DNA of 25,652 bases from Roseateles sp. (GCA_019232985.1 JAFAMW010000049.1:1-25652); one strand, 5' to 3'; positions 10,281 to 20,909 are shown, numbered from the stretch's first letter. Made by a program: numbers and translations. Notes: generated by a model not told the origin, from the sequence alone.

Positions 10281-10978
10281 AACACCTCGAGCAGCCGATC
10301 GAGCCCGCCCGCGTTGATCGCGACCTGCGCCTGCTCGCGCACGCGCGGCTTCGCGTGGTAGGCGACCGACAGCGCGGCCGCGCCCATCATCGGCAGGTCG
10401 TTCGCGCCGTCGCCGACCGCGATCGCCTGGGTCGCGGCGTCGGCGCCGATCGCCGCGCAGCATTCGAGCAGCATCAGGCGCTTCTGCTCGCCGTCGCAGA
10501 TGTCGCCCCAAGGCTGTGCATTGAGCCCGCCCGTTAGCTTGCCGTCCGCGATCGCGAGCTCGTTCGAGCGCACGTAGTCCATGCCGAGCTCGGCCGCGAC
10601 ATGGCGTGTAAAGAAGGTAAAACCGCCCGAGACGAGCACGAGCTTGAGCCCGGCCGCCTTGAGCGCCGCGCATAGCGCGCGCGCGCCCGGGTTGAAGCGC
10701 AGGCGCTCGCGCAGCACGGTGTCGAGCGCCGTGGCCGGCGTGCCGCGCAGCAGCGCGAGGCGGCGACGCAGGCTGTCCTTGAAGTCGGTGATCTCGCCGC
10801 GCATCGCGGCCTCGGTGATCGCGGCGACCTCGGCCTGCCGGCCGGCGACGGCCGCGATCTCGTCGATGCACTCGATGCTGATCAGCGTCGAGTCCATGTC
10901 GAACGCGGCGATGCGGAAACTCGCGAGCGGCGCCACGCGGCCGCGCACGACGAGGGAGCTGTCTTGGTCTGGGCTCAT
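10274..10978 (-). CDS. serB: Phosphoserine phosphatase SerB
   Basis: Last enzyme of serine synthesis: removes phosphate from L-phosphoserine. The 234 residues form a HAD-family core. Motif I is AFDMDSTLISIECIDE with nucleophile Asp27 and Asp29, and the segment IECIDE is diagnostic of SerB. The cap contains MRGEITDFKDSLRRRLALL, motif II is LVSGGFTFFT, and motif IV is VGDGANDLPMM. It lacks the extra N-terminal ACT-like domain of longer SerB proteins (E. coli 322 residues). The ATG at 10978-10976 overlaps the stop of the PaiB-like gene by four bases (ATGA), so translation is coupled. SerC, its pathway partner, lies at the left end of the window in another operon. Confidence 0.96.
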   Translation of the reverse strand: MSPDQDSSLVVRGRVAPLASFRIAAFDMDSTLISIECIDEIAAVAGRQAEVAAITEAAMRGEITDFKDSLRRRLALLRGTPATALDTVLRERLRFNPGARALCAALKAAGLKLVLVSGGFTFFTRHVAAELGMDYVRSNELAIADGKLTGGLNAQPWGDICDGEQKRLMLLECCAAIGADAATQAIAVGDGANDLPMMGAAALSVAYHAKPRVREQAQVAINAGGLDRLLEVLR

Positions 10979-11634
10979 TGGGGGCGGGAAGGGGACGGGG
11001 TGGCCGCCTGTTCGATCGCGTCGGCGTGGGCGCGCGCGGCGTCGCCGCCGAGCTCGTGCAGGCCCTGGACGACGCCGGCGCGGTCGGCCGGCGGGCGGTT
11101 CTGGCTCAGCTTGCGCTTGGCCGTGACGGCGGTGATCGTGAGCTCGACGCCGACGATCGCGCCGAGCAGGGTGTCGACATAGTCGGGCGGCGCATCGGCG
11201 ACCTGCCAGGGCGCGGGCCGGTTGGACTCGAAGGTGGCCGTGAGCTCGGTGACGAGCGCGCGCAGCCAGTCGCGGTCGTCGACCGCGCGCAGCCGCGCCT
11301 GGACGTGGACGGCCTCGTAGTTCCAGGTCGGCACGACCTTGCCGTGCTCCTGCTTGCTCGGGTACCAGGACGGCGTCACGTAGCCGTCGGCGCCCTGGAA
11401 GATTGCGAGCGCCTCGAGGCCGTCGGGACCGGCCGCCTCGGCGAGCCGCCACAGCCCGTTCGCGCGCGCGACATGGCCGCGCAGCCGGCCGGCCCCGGCG
11501 TCGAGCAGCAGCGGCAGGTGGTTGGCCTCGAGCCCGGCCGGGCCCGGCACGACGACGCAGGCGAGCGGGTGCGCGCGTAGCAGGCCGTGGATCACGGCCG
11601 CGTCGCCTTCCTCGAAGTGTTTGGGCAGGTACAT
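10975..11634 (-). CDS. PaiB-family FMN-binding protein
   Basis: Protein of 219 residues with the full PaiB pattern: MYLPKHFEEGDAAVIHGLL at the N-terminus, ANHLPLLLD, GHVARANGLW, AIFQGADGYVTPSWYPSK, VVPTWNYEAVH, PAPWQVAD, and IVGVELTITAVTAKRKLSQN near residue 175. The fold is the split-barrel flavin-binding type. B. subtilis PaiB was described as a negative regulator of sporulation and protease genes; in proteobacteria the role is not settled, and the annotation 'transcriptional regulator' should be treated with caution since no helix-turn-helix is visible. It leads a two-gene unit with serB. No ribosome site precedes the ATG; instead TAGAGT lies six bases upstream. Confidence 0.92.
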   Translation of the reverse strand: MYLPKHFEEGDAAVIHGLLRAHPLACVVVPGPAGLEANHLPLLLDAGAGRLRGHVARANGLWRLAEAAGPDGLEALAIFQGADGYVTPSWYPSKQEHGKVVPTWNYEAVHVQARLRAVDDRDWLRALVTELTATFESNRPAPWQVADAPPDYVDTLLGAIVGVELTITAVTAKRKLSQNRPPADRAGVVQGLHELGGDAARAHADAIEQAATPSPSRPQ

Positions 11635-11640
11635 CGCGCG

Positions 11641-11646
11641 ACTCTA
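11641..11646 (-). promoter_or_regulatory. -10-like TAGAGT six bases before the paiB ATG
   Basis: On the minus strand TAGAGT is followed by CGCGCG and the ATG of the PaiB-like gene at 11634-11632. There is no Shine-Dalgarno sequence. The hexamer lies in the 23-base gap behind the mfd stop. A leaderless paiB-serB mRNA is implied. Confidence 0.45.
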
Positions 11647-11657
11647 GCCGACGCCGC

Positions 11658-15149
<3,492 letters not shown>

Positions 15150-15166
15150 GGGTACAAATGGAAATG

Positions 15167-15182
15167 GCCTCCCGCGGGAGGC
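15167..15182. promoter_or_regulatory. Perfect 16-base palindrome between mfd and the DJ-1-family gene
   Basis: GCCTCCCGCGGGAGGC is fully self-complementary and sits 17 bases before the mfd start in the 126-base divergent gap. A second inverted repeat, GAGCGC-TCG-GCGCTC, lies at 15200-15214. Either may be an operator or simply a hairpin in the mfd leader; no regulator is known. Confidence 0.4.
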
Positions 15183-15275
15183 TGTGGCGTGATTGTAGGG
15201 AGCGCTCGGCGCTCGAATGTGTCAGCAGGGATCGCCTGGTGCGCGGCCCGCAGCGAAGCGAAAGCGAGAGGCAGC

Positions 15276-15944
15276 ATGGCCTTGCAAATCGGCATCTATG
15301 TGTTCGACGAGGTCGAGGTGCTCGACTTCGCGGGCCCGTTCGAGGTGTTCTCGACCGCGTCGCGGCTGTGCCGGCGCGTCGAGCAGCCCGAGCCTTTCGA
15401 GGTCCACCTGATCGCGCCCGACGCGCGGCCCGTGCGCGCGCGCGGCGGCCTGAGCGTCAACGCGCCCCATACGCTGGCCGCGCACCCGCCGCTCGAGGTG
15501 CTCATGGTGCCCGGCGGCGACGTGACGGCCGAGCTCGCGCGGCCCGGCCTGACCGACTGGCTGCTGATGCAGAGCTGCGAGGTCGGGGTGCTCGCGTCGG
15601 TCTGCACCGGCGCGTTCCTGCTCGAGCAGGCCGGCCTGCTCAACGAGCGCGAGGCGATCACGCATTGGGAGGACGTCGACGCGCTGAGCGCGGCCTCGCG
15701 CGCGTCGGGTTCGCTGGTCCACGTCATCGAGGGGCGGCGCTTCGTCGAGGCCAAGCCCTGGGTCCACCATGGCGGCCGGTGCCGGCTGTTCACCTCGGCC
15801 GGGATCTCGGCGGGCCTGGACCTGAGCCTGCACCTGGTCGCCGAGCTCGCCGACCTCGACCTCGCGATCCGCACGGCCCAGCAGATGGACTACGACTGGC
15901 GCGCGAGTGCGATCAGCAGCGGGACCTACGGCTCGGGTTTTTGA
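15276..15944 (+). CDS. DJ-1/PfpI-family protein, isonitrile-hydratase-like
   Basis: Protein of 222 residues covering one glutamine-amidotransferase-like domain. It begins IGIYVFDEVEVLDFAGPFEVFS, the pattern of isonitrile hydratase and of the N-terminal half of some AraC regulators. The predicted nucleophile is Cys110 in SVCTGAFLLEQAGLL, followed by Thr111. Asp17 in LDFAG coincides with the acidic residue described in isonitrile hydratase. THWEDVDAL follows near residue 129. The protein ends without any helix-turn-helix, so it is a stand-alone enzyme-like domain and not a regulator. The start at 15276 is supported by GAGAGG a few bases upstream. It is divergent from mfd. The true substrate cannot be read from sequence. 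Confidence 0.88.
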   Translation: MALQIGIYVFDEVEVLDFAGPFEVFSTASRLCRRVEQPEPFEVHLIAPDARPVRARGGLSVNAPHTLAAHPPLEVLMVPGGDVTAELARPGLTDWLLMQSCEVGVLASVCTGAFLLEQAGLLNEREAITHWEDVDALSAASRASGSLVHVIEGRRFVEAKPWVHHGGRCRLFTSAGISAGLDLSLHLVAELADLDLAIRTAQQMDYDWRASAISSGTYGSGF

Positions 15945-16041
15945 CGGCTGGTCCCGGCCGGGCTGCAGTCTGTCGCACGGCGCTCGGCGCGGCGCGGCGG
16001 CGTCCCTAGAGTCGCGCCACCAACCACCCGAGGGATCCGCC

Positions 16042-16617
16042 ATGAACGTCAAGCTGCTCCGCGCCGTCGCCCTGGCGGCCGCCGCATTCGCCACCGTCAG
16101 CGCCGCGCGTGCCGACGACGTCAGCATCCACGGCAGCCTCAACGCGAACATCAACGCCGGCATCGACGTGCACGCCCAGGCCTCGCTGGCCGAGATCGGC
16201 CTGCCGGCCTACCCGGGCGCGACGCTCGTTGTCGACCGGCAGCACCGCCGGGACGGCGACGACGACGGCGCCGACGGCGGCAACGTCAGCCTGAGCCTGT
16301 GGGGCGGCGAGTTCGGCATGAAGCTCAACGTCGCGAAGTTCCAGACCGGCGACTCGATCGACGCGGTCCAGGCCTTCTACCGCGACGCGCTCGCGCGCTA
16401 CGGCCAGGTCGTCGACTGCGGCGGCATGAGCGTCTCGGCGAGCGCGAGCGACAGCCGCACCGAGCTGCGCCTGGGCTGCGACAAGAACGAGCGCGGCCCC
16501 GAGCACCATGTGCTCAAGGTCGGCGCGAGCGACCACAACTTCCGCCTCGTCGCGCTCAAGCAGGAGGGCCGCCAGGTCACGATCGACCTCGTGCGCCTGG
16601 TTATCAAGGGCGACTAA
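16042..16617 (+). CDS. Unrecognised secreted protein, 191 residues
   Basis: I do not recognise a named family. The signal peptide is clear: MNVKLLRAVALAAAAFATVSAARA with cleavage near residue 24. The mature part opens with alternating polar and hydrophobic residues (SIHGSLNANINAGIDVHAQASL), then LPAYPGATLVVD, an Asp/Gly-rich loop (HRRDGDDDGADGGN), and a compact C-terminal region containing DSIDAVQAFYRDALARYGQVVDC and a second cysteine in LGCDKNE. The 'PGA ... FYR..LA.YG' arrangement recalls small exported proteins of unknown function in other bacteria. The start is supported by GAGGGA ahead of the ATG at 16042. TAGAGT at about 16009-16014 may be its -10. It is probably periplasmic. Confidence 0.8.
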   Translation: MNVKLLRAVALAAAAFATVSAARADDVSIHGSLNANINAGIDVHAQASLAEIGLPAYPGATLVVDRQHRRDGDDDGADGGNVSLSLWGGEFGMKLNVAKFQTGDSIDAVQAFYRDALARYGQVVDCGGMSVSASASDSRTELRLGCDKNERGPEHHVLKVGASDHNFRLVALKQEGRQVTIDLVRLVIKGD

Positions 16618-16648
16618 AAGCTCATGGCGCGGCGGGCGCGGCGCTGGC

Positions 16649-16654
16649 TAGCAT
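16649..16654 (+). promoter_or_regulatory. -10-like TAGCAT six bases before the serine hydrolase ATG
   Basis: TAGCAT is followed by GGCCGG and the ATG at 16661. No Shine-Dalgarno sequence is present in the 43-base gap behind the secreted-protein gene. The spacing is the same as at four other genes in the window. Confidence 0.4.
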
Positions 16655-16660
16655 GGCCGG

Positions 16661-17932
16661 ATGCCGATCCTGACCGCTCGCCCCCTGCGCCACGCCTGGC
16701 GCCTCGCCGGCCCCGCGCGATCCGCGCCCGCCTGCCTCGGTTTGTCGCTGCTGCTCGCGGGCTGCGCAAGCGCGCCGCCGCCCGCCCTCGCGCCGGCACC
16801 GCTCGCCGCGGCCGACGCGGCGGTCCAGCGCTATGTCGACGCCGCGCAGATGCCCGGCGCGGTGCTCTGGATCGAGCATGGCGGCGAACACCACGAGCGC
16901 GCGTTCGGCCGGCGCGTGCTGCCCGGGCCCGAGGCGGCCGAGCCGATGACGGTCGACACCCTGTTCGACGCGGCCTCGCTGACCAAGGCGACGGTCACCT
17001 CGCTCGTCGTCGAGAAGCTGCGCGAGGCCGGCCGGCTCGACGTCGATGCGCCGCTCGCGCGCTACCTGCCCGAGTGCGGCGGCGCCGACAAGGCCGCGAT
17101 CACGCTGCGCGAGCTGCTCACGCACAGCTCGGGCCTGCGCCCGGACCTGCCCAAGGACGACGAGTTCTTCGCCGGCGCCGAGCCGAGCTCGGTCGAGATG
17201 CCGAGCGCCCAGCGCGCGGCGCGCATCGAACAGGCCGTGATCCGCGCGTGCGCGCTGCCGCTCGCGAGCGTGCCGGGCACCCAGTTCCGCTACTCGGACC
17301 TCAACTACATCCTGCTCGGCGCGGTCGCCGCGCGCGTCGGCGGCGCCCCCCTCGAGCAGCTCGCGGCCGAGCTCGTGTTCGCGCCGCTGGGCATGGCCGA
17401 CAGCGGCTACCTGCCGCTCGACCGCGGCGTCGCGGCAGCGCGCATCGCGCCGACCGCGCGCGTCGGCACGATGCTGTTGCGCGGCGTCGTCCACGACCCG
17501 ACCGCGCGCGCGATGGGCGGCGTGGCCGGCCACGCGGGCCTGTTCACGACGGCGGCCGACCTCGCGCGGCTCGGCCGCATGCTGCTCGCCGACGGCCTCA
17601 CCGAGGACGGCCGGCGCTACCTGAGCCACGAGAGCATCGTGCTGCTCGAGACGCCGCAGTCGGGCCTCGCGGCCCGGCGCAGCCTCGGCTGGGACATCGC
17701 CACGCCGTTCTCGCGTCGCGGCGCGCTGTACCCGAAGGGCGAGAGCTTCGGCCACACCGGCTTCACGGGCACGCTGTTCTGGCTCGACCCGCGCAGCCGC
17801 AGCTTCGTGATCCTGCTCAGCAACCGCGTCCACGAGCCGCACGACACGAACCTGCTGCCGCTGTACGACACGCTCGCGACGGACGCAGCCGCGGCGGCCG
17901 GCGTCGCGGCGCCTAGGGCTGCGACGCCTTGA
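16661..17932 (+). CDS. Lipoprotein serine hydrolase, class C beta-lactamase/esterase fold
   Basis: Protein of 423 residues of the beta-lactamase class C-like family (penicillin-binding proteins, esterases, D-aminopeptidases). A lipobox LLAG-C with Cys35 follows a hydrophobic segment, so it is probably a membrane-anchored lipoprotein. The active-site SxxK is SLTK at 106-109. The second motif is YSD at 211-213 within FRYSDLNYILLG, Asp replacing the Asn of true class C lactamases, as in esterase-like members. The third motif is HTG in FGHTGFTGTLFW. The gap between the first two motifs contains THSSGLRPDLP, typical of the family. The substrate is unknown; cell-wall peptide or ester hydrolysis are possible. 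Its last 20 bases overlap the convergent RlmN-like gene. Confidence 0.9.
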   Translation: MPILTARPLRHAWRLAGPARSAPACLGLSLLLAGCASAPPPALAPAPLAAADAAVQRYVDAAQMPGAVLWIEHGGEHHERAFGRRVLPGPEAAEPMTVDTLFDAASLTKATVTSLVVEKLREAGRLDVDAPLARYLPECGGADKAAITLRELLTHSSGLRPDLPKDDEFFAGAEPSSVEMPSAQRAARIEQAVIRACALPLASVPGTQFRYSDLNYILLGAVAARVGGAPLEQLAAELVFAPLGMADSGYLPLDRGVAAARIAPTARVGTMLLRGVVHDPTARAMGGVAGHAGLFTTAADLARLGRMLLADGLTEDGRRYLSHESIVLLETPQSGLAARRSLGWDIATPFSRRGALYPKGESFGHTGFTGTLFWLDPRSRSFVILLSNRVHEPHDTNLLPLYDTLATDAAAAAGVAAPRAATP

Positions 17933-18968
17933 CGATCGGAATGCGCCGCCCGGCCGCCTCGCGCGCGCGCAGCTGGCCGCAGCCCGCGTCGACGTCCTGG
18001 CCGGCCGAGTCGCGCAGCTTGGTCAGCACGCCGCGGCGGTGCAGCGCGCCGGCGATCGCGCGCGCGCGCTCCCAGCTCGGCCGCGCGTAGGGCAGGTCGG
18101 GCACCGGGTTGTAGGGGATCAGGTTGAGCACGCCGTAGCGCCCGCCGAGCAGCGCGACGATGCCGTCGAGCTCGTCGGCGCCGTCGTTGACGCCGTCGAT
18201 CAGCGTCCACTGGTACTGGACCGGGTAGGCGCTCGCGCGCGCGTAGGCCTCGCCGGCTGCGACGACCTCGGCCGGCGCGAGCCGCGGCGCGCGCGGCAGC
18301 AGCTCGGCGCGCAGCGCGGCTTTGCTCGTGTGCAGCGACAGCGCGAGCGCGGGCCGCACCGCGCCCTCCGGCAGGCCGGCCAGGCGCGCGAACACGCGCG
18401 GGTCGCCGACGGTCGAGAGCACGAGGTTCTTGTGGCCGATATTGCCGGCCGTGCCGAGCAGCTCGATCGCCTCCATCACGGCGTCGAGGTTGTGCGAGGG
18501 CTCGCCCATGCCCATGAACACGACCTTGTTGACGGCGCGCCGGCGCCGCGCGAGCACGACCTGGGCGACGATCTCGCCGCTCGTGAGCTGGCGGATCAGG
18601 CCGTCGCGCCCGGTCATGCAGAAGGTGCAGCCGACCGCGCAGCCGACCTGCGAGGACACGCACAGGCCCCAGGACTTCGCGCGCGGCGGCAGCAGCACGC
18701 TCTCGACGGTCTGGCCGTCGGCGAGGCCGACGAGCAGGCGGCTCGCGCCGTCGGCGCCCGGGTGCTCGGAGCGCAGCGTCGCGAGCGCGTCGAGCTCGGC
18801 GTCGAGCGCAGGCAGCGCCGCGCGCAGCGGCGCGGGCAGGAAATGCTCGGGCCGGCGCCGGCCCGCGTCGTGCGGCAGGGCCATGACCCAGTCGCGCAGC
18901 ACGCGCGCCTCGTGGCGGGGCAGGGCGCCGAGCGCGCGCAGGCGCTCGCGCAGGGATTCGATCTGCAT
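17913..18968 (-). CDS. RlmN/Cfr-family radical-SAM methyltransferase coupled to a toxin gene
   Basis: Radical-SAM enzyme of 351 residues in the RlmN family, which methylates C2 of A2503 in 23S rRNA and A37 in some tRNAs. The cluster motif CxxxCxxC is Cys110-Cys114-Cys117 (GCAVGCTFC). Both extra cysteines of the mechanism are kept: Cys103 in GLCVSSQVGC (E. coli Cys118) and Cys330 in DVDAGCGQL (E. coli Cys355, the methylated residue). VVFMGMGEPSHN, STVGDP, LALSLHTS, QYQWTLIDGVND and NLIPYNPV also fit. It is shorter than E. coli RlmN (384) and the N-terminal region before residue 100 is divergent. Its ATG shares a base with the toxin stop (TGATG). It could be the only RlmN or a paralog specialised with the toxin; the window cannot decide. 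Confidence 0.9.
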   Translation of the reverse strand: MQIESLRERLRALGALPRHEARVLRDWVMALPHDAGRRRPEHFLPAPLRAALPALDAELDALATLRSEHPGADGASRLLVGLADGQTVESVLLPPRAKSWGLCVSSQVGCAVGCTFCMTGRDGLIRQLTSGEIVAQVVLARRRRAVNKVVFMGMGEPSHNLDAVMEAIELLGTAGNIGHKNLVLSTVGDPRVFARLAGLPEGAVRPALALSLHTSKAALRAELLPRAPRLAPAEVVAAGEAYARASAYPVQYQWTLIDGVNDGADELDGIVALLGGRYGVLNLIPYNPVPDLPYARPSWERARAIAGALHRRGVLTKLRDSAGQDVDAGCGQLRAREAAGRRIPIVKASQP

Positions 18969-19285
18969 CAGTGGTAGTCGTCTTCGCGTTGGTGGCGGAT
19001 CGCGGCGATCACGACGCGGTGCTGATCCATGATTTCAAAGGACAGGACGTAGCCCGTATCGCCGAACGGCACGACGAGTTCCCGGGCGAACGGGCTGTCC
19101 TGGATTTTGCGATAGATGAAGGGCGCGCGCGCCAGGCTTTGTGCCGCGGATTCGAGCGTTTCAATGGCCCGCGCCGGCAAGCCGAGGTCGCCGCCCGCCG
19201 CTTGCAACTCGCGCGCGAGCAGGTAGTCGTAGAGTCGCAGCAAGTCCTCGAGAGCCTGCGCCGACCAGTCGACGCGAAAGCTCAT
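18968..19285 (-). CDS. RelE/ParE-family toxin
   Basis: A 105-residue protein with the RelE/ParE fold pattern: FRVDWSAQALEDLLRLYDYL, a helical hairpin to about residue 55, then ARAPFIYRKIQ, ARELVVPFGDTGYVLSFEI and the C-terminal HRVVIAAIRHQREDDY. The final IRHQRE..Y is closer to ParE and plasmid-stabilisation members than to the mRNA-cleaving RelE group, but target assignment (gyrase or ribosome) is not safe from sequence alone. The ATG overlaps the antitoxin stop by four bases (ATGA), as usual for type II pairs. The stop shares a base with the ATG of the RlmN-like gene, which is not usual. Confidence 0.92.
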   Translation of the reverse strand: MSFRVDWSAQALEDLLRLYDYLLARELQAAGGDLGLPARAIETLESAAQSLARAPFIYRKIQDSPFARELVVPFGDTGYVLSFEIMDQHRVVIAAIRHQREDDYH

Positions 19286-19572
19286 GCCTTGGCTTTGTTT
19301 CGTTCGGCCAGGACCTGCCGCGCGGCGTCGAGCTTCGCGCGCAGCTCGGTCACGACCTCTTCGGTCGTGTAGGTCGGCTCGCCGGCACGCACGCGTGCCA
19401 ACGACGCGAGGCCGCGGGCACGGAACTCGGCGTCGACCTGGCGCTTGCGCACCTCGGCGCGGATCGCGTCTTCCATGAAGGAACTCAGCGTCTCGCCGCT
19501 CTGGAGCGCGCCCTCGAGCTGTTCGCGGAATTCGGGTTCGACGCGGATCGGCGGCAGTGATGCGGACTTCAT
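19282..19572 (-). CDS. Ribbon-helix-helix-type antitoxin
   Basis: A 96-residue protein starting MKSASLPPIRVEPEFREQL. The segment PPIRV (strand), PEFREQLEGALQ (helix) and TLSSFMEDAIRAEVRKRQ (helix) fits the ribbon-helix-helix DNA-binding fold of CopG/ParD and YlcI/YnfO-type antitoxins, in about the first 45 residues. The rest (GEPTYTTEEVVTELRAKLDAARQ) is the likely toxin-binding tail. The ATG at 19572-19570 is chosen because GGAAGGGG lies upstream; an in-frame start near 19620 would add a poorly supported MHCNCDAS extension running into the operator region. It would repress its own promoter, most likely through the CTAG boxes at 19621-19644. Confidence 0.88.
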   Translation of the reverse strand: MKSASLPPIRVEPEFREQLEGALQSGETLSSFMEDAIRAEVRKRQVDAEFRARGLASLARVRAGEPTYTTEEVVTELRAKLDAARQVLAERNKAKA

Positions 19573-19618
19573 GGCATGACCCCTTCCGTCAAAAATTGAT
19601 GCGTCGCAGTTGCAATGC

Positions 19619-19644
19619 ATTCTAGCTTTCTAGAATCCTAGGAT
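19619..19644. promoter_or_regulatory. Shared divergent control site: CTAG boxes and mirrored -10 hexamers
   Basis: The inverted repeat ATTCTAG-CTTT-CTAGAAT (19619-19636) has 7-bp arms, each containing TAGAAT reading outwards: one towards the antitoxin gene (19624-19619), one towards ispD (19631-19636). CTAG recurs three times at exact 8-base steps (19622, 19630, 19638), as TCTAGCTT, TCTAGAAT and CCTAGGAT. Eight-base tandem boxes are the known arrangement for ribbon-helix-helix proteins such as MetJ. The third box runs into the ispD start codon. Binding by the antitoxin is inferred. Confidence 0.55.
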
Positions 19645-20341
19645 GACTTCGCCCCGCTGCTACGCCCTTGTCCCCGCTGCCGGTGTCGGCGCGCGCTCGG
19701 GCGCCGACCGACCCAAGCAGTACGTCGAGATCGCCGGCCGCGCGATGCTCGCGCACACGCTCGCGGCGCTCGCCGCCGTGCCGCGGCTCGAGGCGACGCT
19801 CGTCGTCGTGTCGCCCGAGGACGATCAGTTCGAGGCCGCGGTGCCCGGTTTCGACGCGGCCTGGCTCGCGCGCTGCGGCGGCGCGACGCGCGCCGCGTCG
19901 GTCGCGAACGGCCTGGCCGCGCTGTATGGGCGCGGTGCGCGCGCCGACGACTGGGTGCTCGTGCACGACGCCGCGCGCTGCCTGCTGCGGCCCGAGTGGG
20001 TCGAGCGCCTGATCGCGGCCTGCGAGCACGACGCGGTCGGCGGCCTGCTCGCGTTCCCGCTCGCCGATACGCTGAAGGACGCTGCCGCCGACGGCCGCGT
20101 GCGCGCGACGATCGACCGCCGCGCCAAATGGGCCGCGCAGACGCCGCAGATGTTCCGCGCCGGCCAGCTCGCCGAGGCGCTCGAACAGGCGGCGGCCGGC
20201 GGCGCGGCCGTCACCGACGAGGCGAGCGCGCTCGAGGCGCTGGGCCTCGCGCCGCGGCTCGTCGGCGCGCCGCTCGAGAATTTCAAGGTCACCTGGCCGG
20301 CCGATTTCGCGCTGGCCGAACGCTTGCTGAGAACACGATGA
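19643..20341 (+). CDS. ispD: 2-C-methyl-D-erythritol 4-phosphate cytidylyltransferase IspD
   Basis: Third enzyme of the MEP isoprenoid pathway: joins CTP and methylerythritol phosphate. The 232 residues match the family. The nucleotide loop is [10 protein letters not shown] with Lys25 in RPKQY, followed by [37 protein letters not shown] and [11 protein letters not shown], all in the standard order. The start at 19643 has no Shine-Dalgarno sequence; TAGAAT lies six bases upstream, suggesting a leaderless mRNA. The stop overlaps the ispF ATG by four bases (ATGA), so the two are coupled. The gene is divergent from the toxin-antitoxin unit and its start abuts the CTAG boxes. Confidence 0.97.
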   Translation: MTSPRCYALVPAAGVGARSGADRPKQYVEIAGRAMLAHTLAALAAVPRLEATLVVVSPEDDQFEAAVPGFDAAWLARCGGATRAASVANGLAALYGRGARADDWVLVHDAARCLLRPEWVERLIAACEHDAVGGLLAFPLADTLKDAAADGRVRATIDRRAKWAAQTPQMFRAGQLAEALEQAAAGGAAVTDEASALEALGLAPRLVGAPLENFKVTWPADFALAERLLRTR

Positions 20342-20877
20342 ACCTACGCATAGGCGAGGGCTGGGATACGCACCAGCTCGTCACCGGCCGCCCGCTGATC
20401 CTCGGCGGCGTGACGATCCCGCACAGCCACGGCCTGCTCGGCCATTCCGACGCCGACGCGCTCGCCCACGCGATCACCGACGCGCTGCTCGGCGCCGCGG
20501 CGCTCGGCGACATCGGCAAGCTGTTCCCCGACACGGCGGCCGAGTTCAAGGGCGCCGACTCGATGGTCCTGCTCGCCGCGGCCTGCGCGAAGGTGCGCGA
20601 GGCCGGCTGGCAGATCGGCAATATCGACACGACCATCGTCGCCCAGGCGCCCAAGATGGCGCCGCATATCCCGGCGATGCGCGCGCGCCTCGCCGAGGTG
20701 CTGGGTCTGGATGTCGGCTGCGTCAACGTCAAGGCCAAGACGGCCGAGAAGATGGGGCCGGTCGGCGAGGGCCGCGCGATCGAGGCGCGCGCCGTGTGCC
20801 TGCTGTTCGCGATCGAGCCGGCCGCGGTGCCGGCCGCCTGGCCGGACCCGACGTCCTGGCCCGACCGCGCGGCTTGA
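20338..20877 (+). CDS. ispF: 2-C-methyl-D-erythritol 2,4-cyclodiphosphate synthase IspF
   Basis: Fifth enzyme of the MEP pathway: forms the cyclic diphosphate and releases CMP. A trimeric zinc enzyme. Of 179 residues, the first 158 or so match Isp[12 protein letters not shown] with metal ligands Asp10 and His12, [19 protein letters not shown] with a third ligand His44, [29 protein letters not shown] and [17 protein letters not shown]. The C-terminal 20 residues after LLFAIEP are a Pro/Trp-containing extension ([15 protein letters not shown]) not found in the E. coli protein (159 residues). Translation is coupled to ispD. IspE, the intermediate step, is not in this window. Confidence 0.97.
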   Translation: MNLRIGEGWDTHQLVTGRPLILGGVTIPHSHGLLGHSDADALAHAITDALLGAAALGDIGKLFPDTAAEFKGADSMVLLAAACAKVREAGWQIGNIDTTIVAQAPKMAPHIPAMRARLAEVLGLDVGCVNVKAKTAEKMGPVGEGRAIEARAVCLLFAIEPAAVPAAWPDPTSWPDRAA

Positions 20878-20891
20878 TCGACGGGTTCGGC

Positions 20892-20909
20892 GGCGGGCTT
20901 CAGCCCGCC
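20892..20909. terminator. Hairpin between convergent ispF and SnoaL-like genes
   Basis: GGCGGGC-TTCA-GCCCGCC, a perfect 7-bp stem with a four-base loop, lies 14 bases after the ispF stop and overlaps the stop codon of the convergent gene. It lacks a T-run on either side, so it may act as a transcript end stabiliser or weak two-way terminator. Confidence 0.45.

Noticed and set aside
15276..15944. AraC-family regulator
   Set aside because: The N-terminal domain is of the type found in AraC relatives, but the protein stops at 222 residues with no helix-turn-helix.
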